Below are positions 63,061-64,000 of a DNA stretch of 64,000 nt, in pieces. The position numbers were made by a program, and so were the translations under genes. Origin of the DNA: Aequorivita sp. CIP111184 (GTDB lineage: Bacteria; Bacteroidota; Bacteroidia; Flavobacteriales; Flavobacteriaceae); NCBI RefSeq assembly GCF_900489465.1, contig NZ_UEFQ01000036.1, positions 34,945-98,944 on the forward strand. The letters run 5' to 3'. The first letter of the stretch is position 1. Every line of letters starts with the position of its first letter. Below the pieces are notes generated by a model, which saw only the letters and a program-made list of their open reading frames with translations, made no database searches and was not told the origin of the DNA.

Positions 63061-64000
63061 TGGAGATAAAGAAAATATTGAAAAAAGATATTCCTTATTT
63101 ATTTGAAAATAAATCCATTTGGCAATCAGATTTTTTGCCAATCAGTAAGCATCGACTCTGGGCTCACTATGAAAATCCCAATTGTGCAGACAACGATGTT
63201 GTTTTGTTGATAGCCTATCTTAATGATGAAATGGTTGGTTATATGGGCGTTTTTATGGATAAAATTACTTTGGATAATATTGAAGAAAAAATTGGTTGGC
63301 TTTCAACCTGGTGGATGCATCCAAAAACTAAGGGGAAAGGTATTGGTAGAGAACTGTTGACCAAAATGTATAATTTAAACTCTGGTAAGATCGGTATTTC
63401 CCAATTTACTGAAAGTGCAAAAAGAGTCTATGATAGGTCCAATTATTTTACGACCCTCAAAAAAAGTAAAGGGATAAAAGCTGTTTTAAGAAGTAATTTA
63501 AGTGAAACAATTCCTTTAATATTTCCTTCAACTAAACCGTATGAAGACATTTTTAATTTTTTTGATGGAGTAATGAATCTTTTTATTAATGTGAAATTAG
63601 GTATTAGTAAAATAATTATTAAAAATAAACTTAGAAAAGTAACATTGGAATATCTAATCAAACCCGATACTGAATCATTTGCCTTAATCTCCAATCAAAA
63701 TATAAACAATCTTTCGCATAAGGAAATTTCTTTTTTTCAATGGCTTAAGAATTTTTATTGGGTCCAAGAAGCGCCATTATTATCATTTACCAATAAAGAT
63801 AGATATGCATTTTCAATGTATGATAAACGGTTTAATATATATTATATAAAAGTGTGTTTAAAAGAAACATGCATCGGTTTCTTAGTACTTCAAATAAGAA
63901 AAAATACTTGTAAGGTTTTATTTGCATATTACCCTTCAAATATTAATTTAGATACACTATGCAACATAATAAAATTACAATGTATAGAACAGAATATTAG
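63057..64000 (+). CDS. GNAT-family acetyltransferase, 3' end cut by window
   Basis: At least 314 residues, open to the window edge. The acetyl-CoA site is visible at about residues 81-105: WLSTWWMHPKTKGKGIGREL, with the (R/Q)xxGxG-like KGKGIGREL. The region after 200 (FFQWLKNFYWVQEAP) may be a second GNAT-like half. MMEIKKILKKDIPYL is the likely start, in ATGA overlap with the deacetylase. Likely substrate is a sugar or amino-sugar in surface polysaccharide synthesis (context-based). Confidence 0.75.
   Translation, partial: MMEIKKILKKDIPYLFENKSIWQSDFLPISKHRLWAHYENPNCADNDVVLLIAYLNDEMVGYMGVFMDKITLDNIEEKIGWLSTWWMHPKTKGKGIGRELLTKMYNLNSGKIGISQFTESAKRVYDRSNYFTTLKKSKGIKAVLRSNLSETIPLIFPSTKPYEDIFNFFDGVMNLFINVKLGISKIIIKNKLRKVTLEYLIKPDTESFALISNQNINNLSHKEISFFQWLKNFYWVQEAPLLSFTNKDRYAFSMYDKRFNIYYIKVCLKETCIGFLVLQIRKNTCKVLFAYYPSNINLDTLCNIIKLQCIEQNI

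Overview
The window is AT-rich chromosomal DNA from a member of the Bacteroidota, most likely the family Flavobacteriaceae. Support comes from a bacillithiol-type BshA, a type IX secretion (T9SS) sorting tail, a fused E1 alpha/beta 2-oxoacid dehydrogenase, many small flavobacterial lipoproteins and a TAnnTTTG promoter box. I cannot name genus or species from sequence alone. No rRNA, tRNA, CRISPR array or recognisable transposase or integrase gene was seen.

Positions 1-20.7 kb are mostly housekeeping: bacillithiol synthesis, an M19-type peptidase, a GlcD/GlcF-like flavo-iron-sulfur oxidase, an LpxH-like phosphoesterase, chorismate synthase, a dicarboxylate/amino acid symporter, a MutS2-type ATPase, uracil-DNA glycosylase, a four-gene minus-strand set (2OG oxygenase, SUI1/eIF1-like factor, nucleoside phosphorylase, cytosolic substrate-binding protein), the fused E1 enzyme and an envelope pair (lipocalin-like and OmpA-like lipoproteins).

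Positions 20.7-26.4 kb are a tightly overlapping seven-gene biosynthetic operon: FAD oxidoreductase, methyltransferase, type III polyketide synthase, FabI/FabL-type reductase, FabZ-like dehydratase, ketosynthase and a dedicated acyl carrier protein. The likely logic is that a private fatty-acid module feeds an acyl starter to the type III PKS, and the ring is then methylated and oxidised into a phenolic or quinone lipid.

Positions 26.5-31.6 kb return to small housekeeping genes: an ArsC-fold protein, a ribosome hibernation factor, TerC, a nitroreductase, an F420-reductase-like dehydrogenase and a formate/nitrite-type channel.

Positions 31.7-38.1 kb are a five-gene plus-strand operon that looks like an immune or cell-death signalling module. 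It encodes a membrane TPR/TolB-N-like protein, a caspase fused to an alpha/beta hydrolase and TPRs, a small PGDYL-like protein, and two membrane-anchored TIR proteins.

Positions 38.2-60.0 kb are a more AT-rich island bracketed by long imperfect direct repeats. Its core is an eight-gene minus-strand operon (54.6 to 42.9 kb): a vWA-like lipoprotein, a membrane protein, a tubulin/FtsZ-like GTPase, a giant SrfB-like actin/HSP70-fold ATPase, an unknown protein with a formin-like polyproline tail, two TerD proteins, and a membrane protein whose cytosolic part repeats the TerD N-terminal motif and whose outer part has thrombospondin type 3 calcium repeats and a Cpl-7/CW_7 cell-wall domain. A TerB-like protein and a Ca2+/cation exchanger are divergently encoded next to it. 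Transglutaminase-like, DUF6565-like, PqiA-like and DNase I-like genes follow on the other side. Read together this suggests a calcium-linked cytoskeletal and envelope stress system joining cytoplasmic filaments to the cell wall.

Positions 60.1-64 kb carry a secreted tail-fibre-like repeat protein with a T9SS tail, a polysaccharide deacetylase and a truncated GNAT acetyltransferase.
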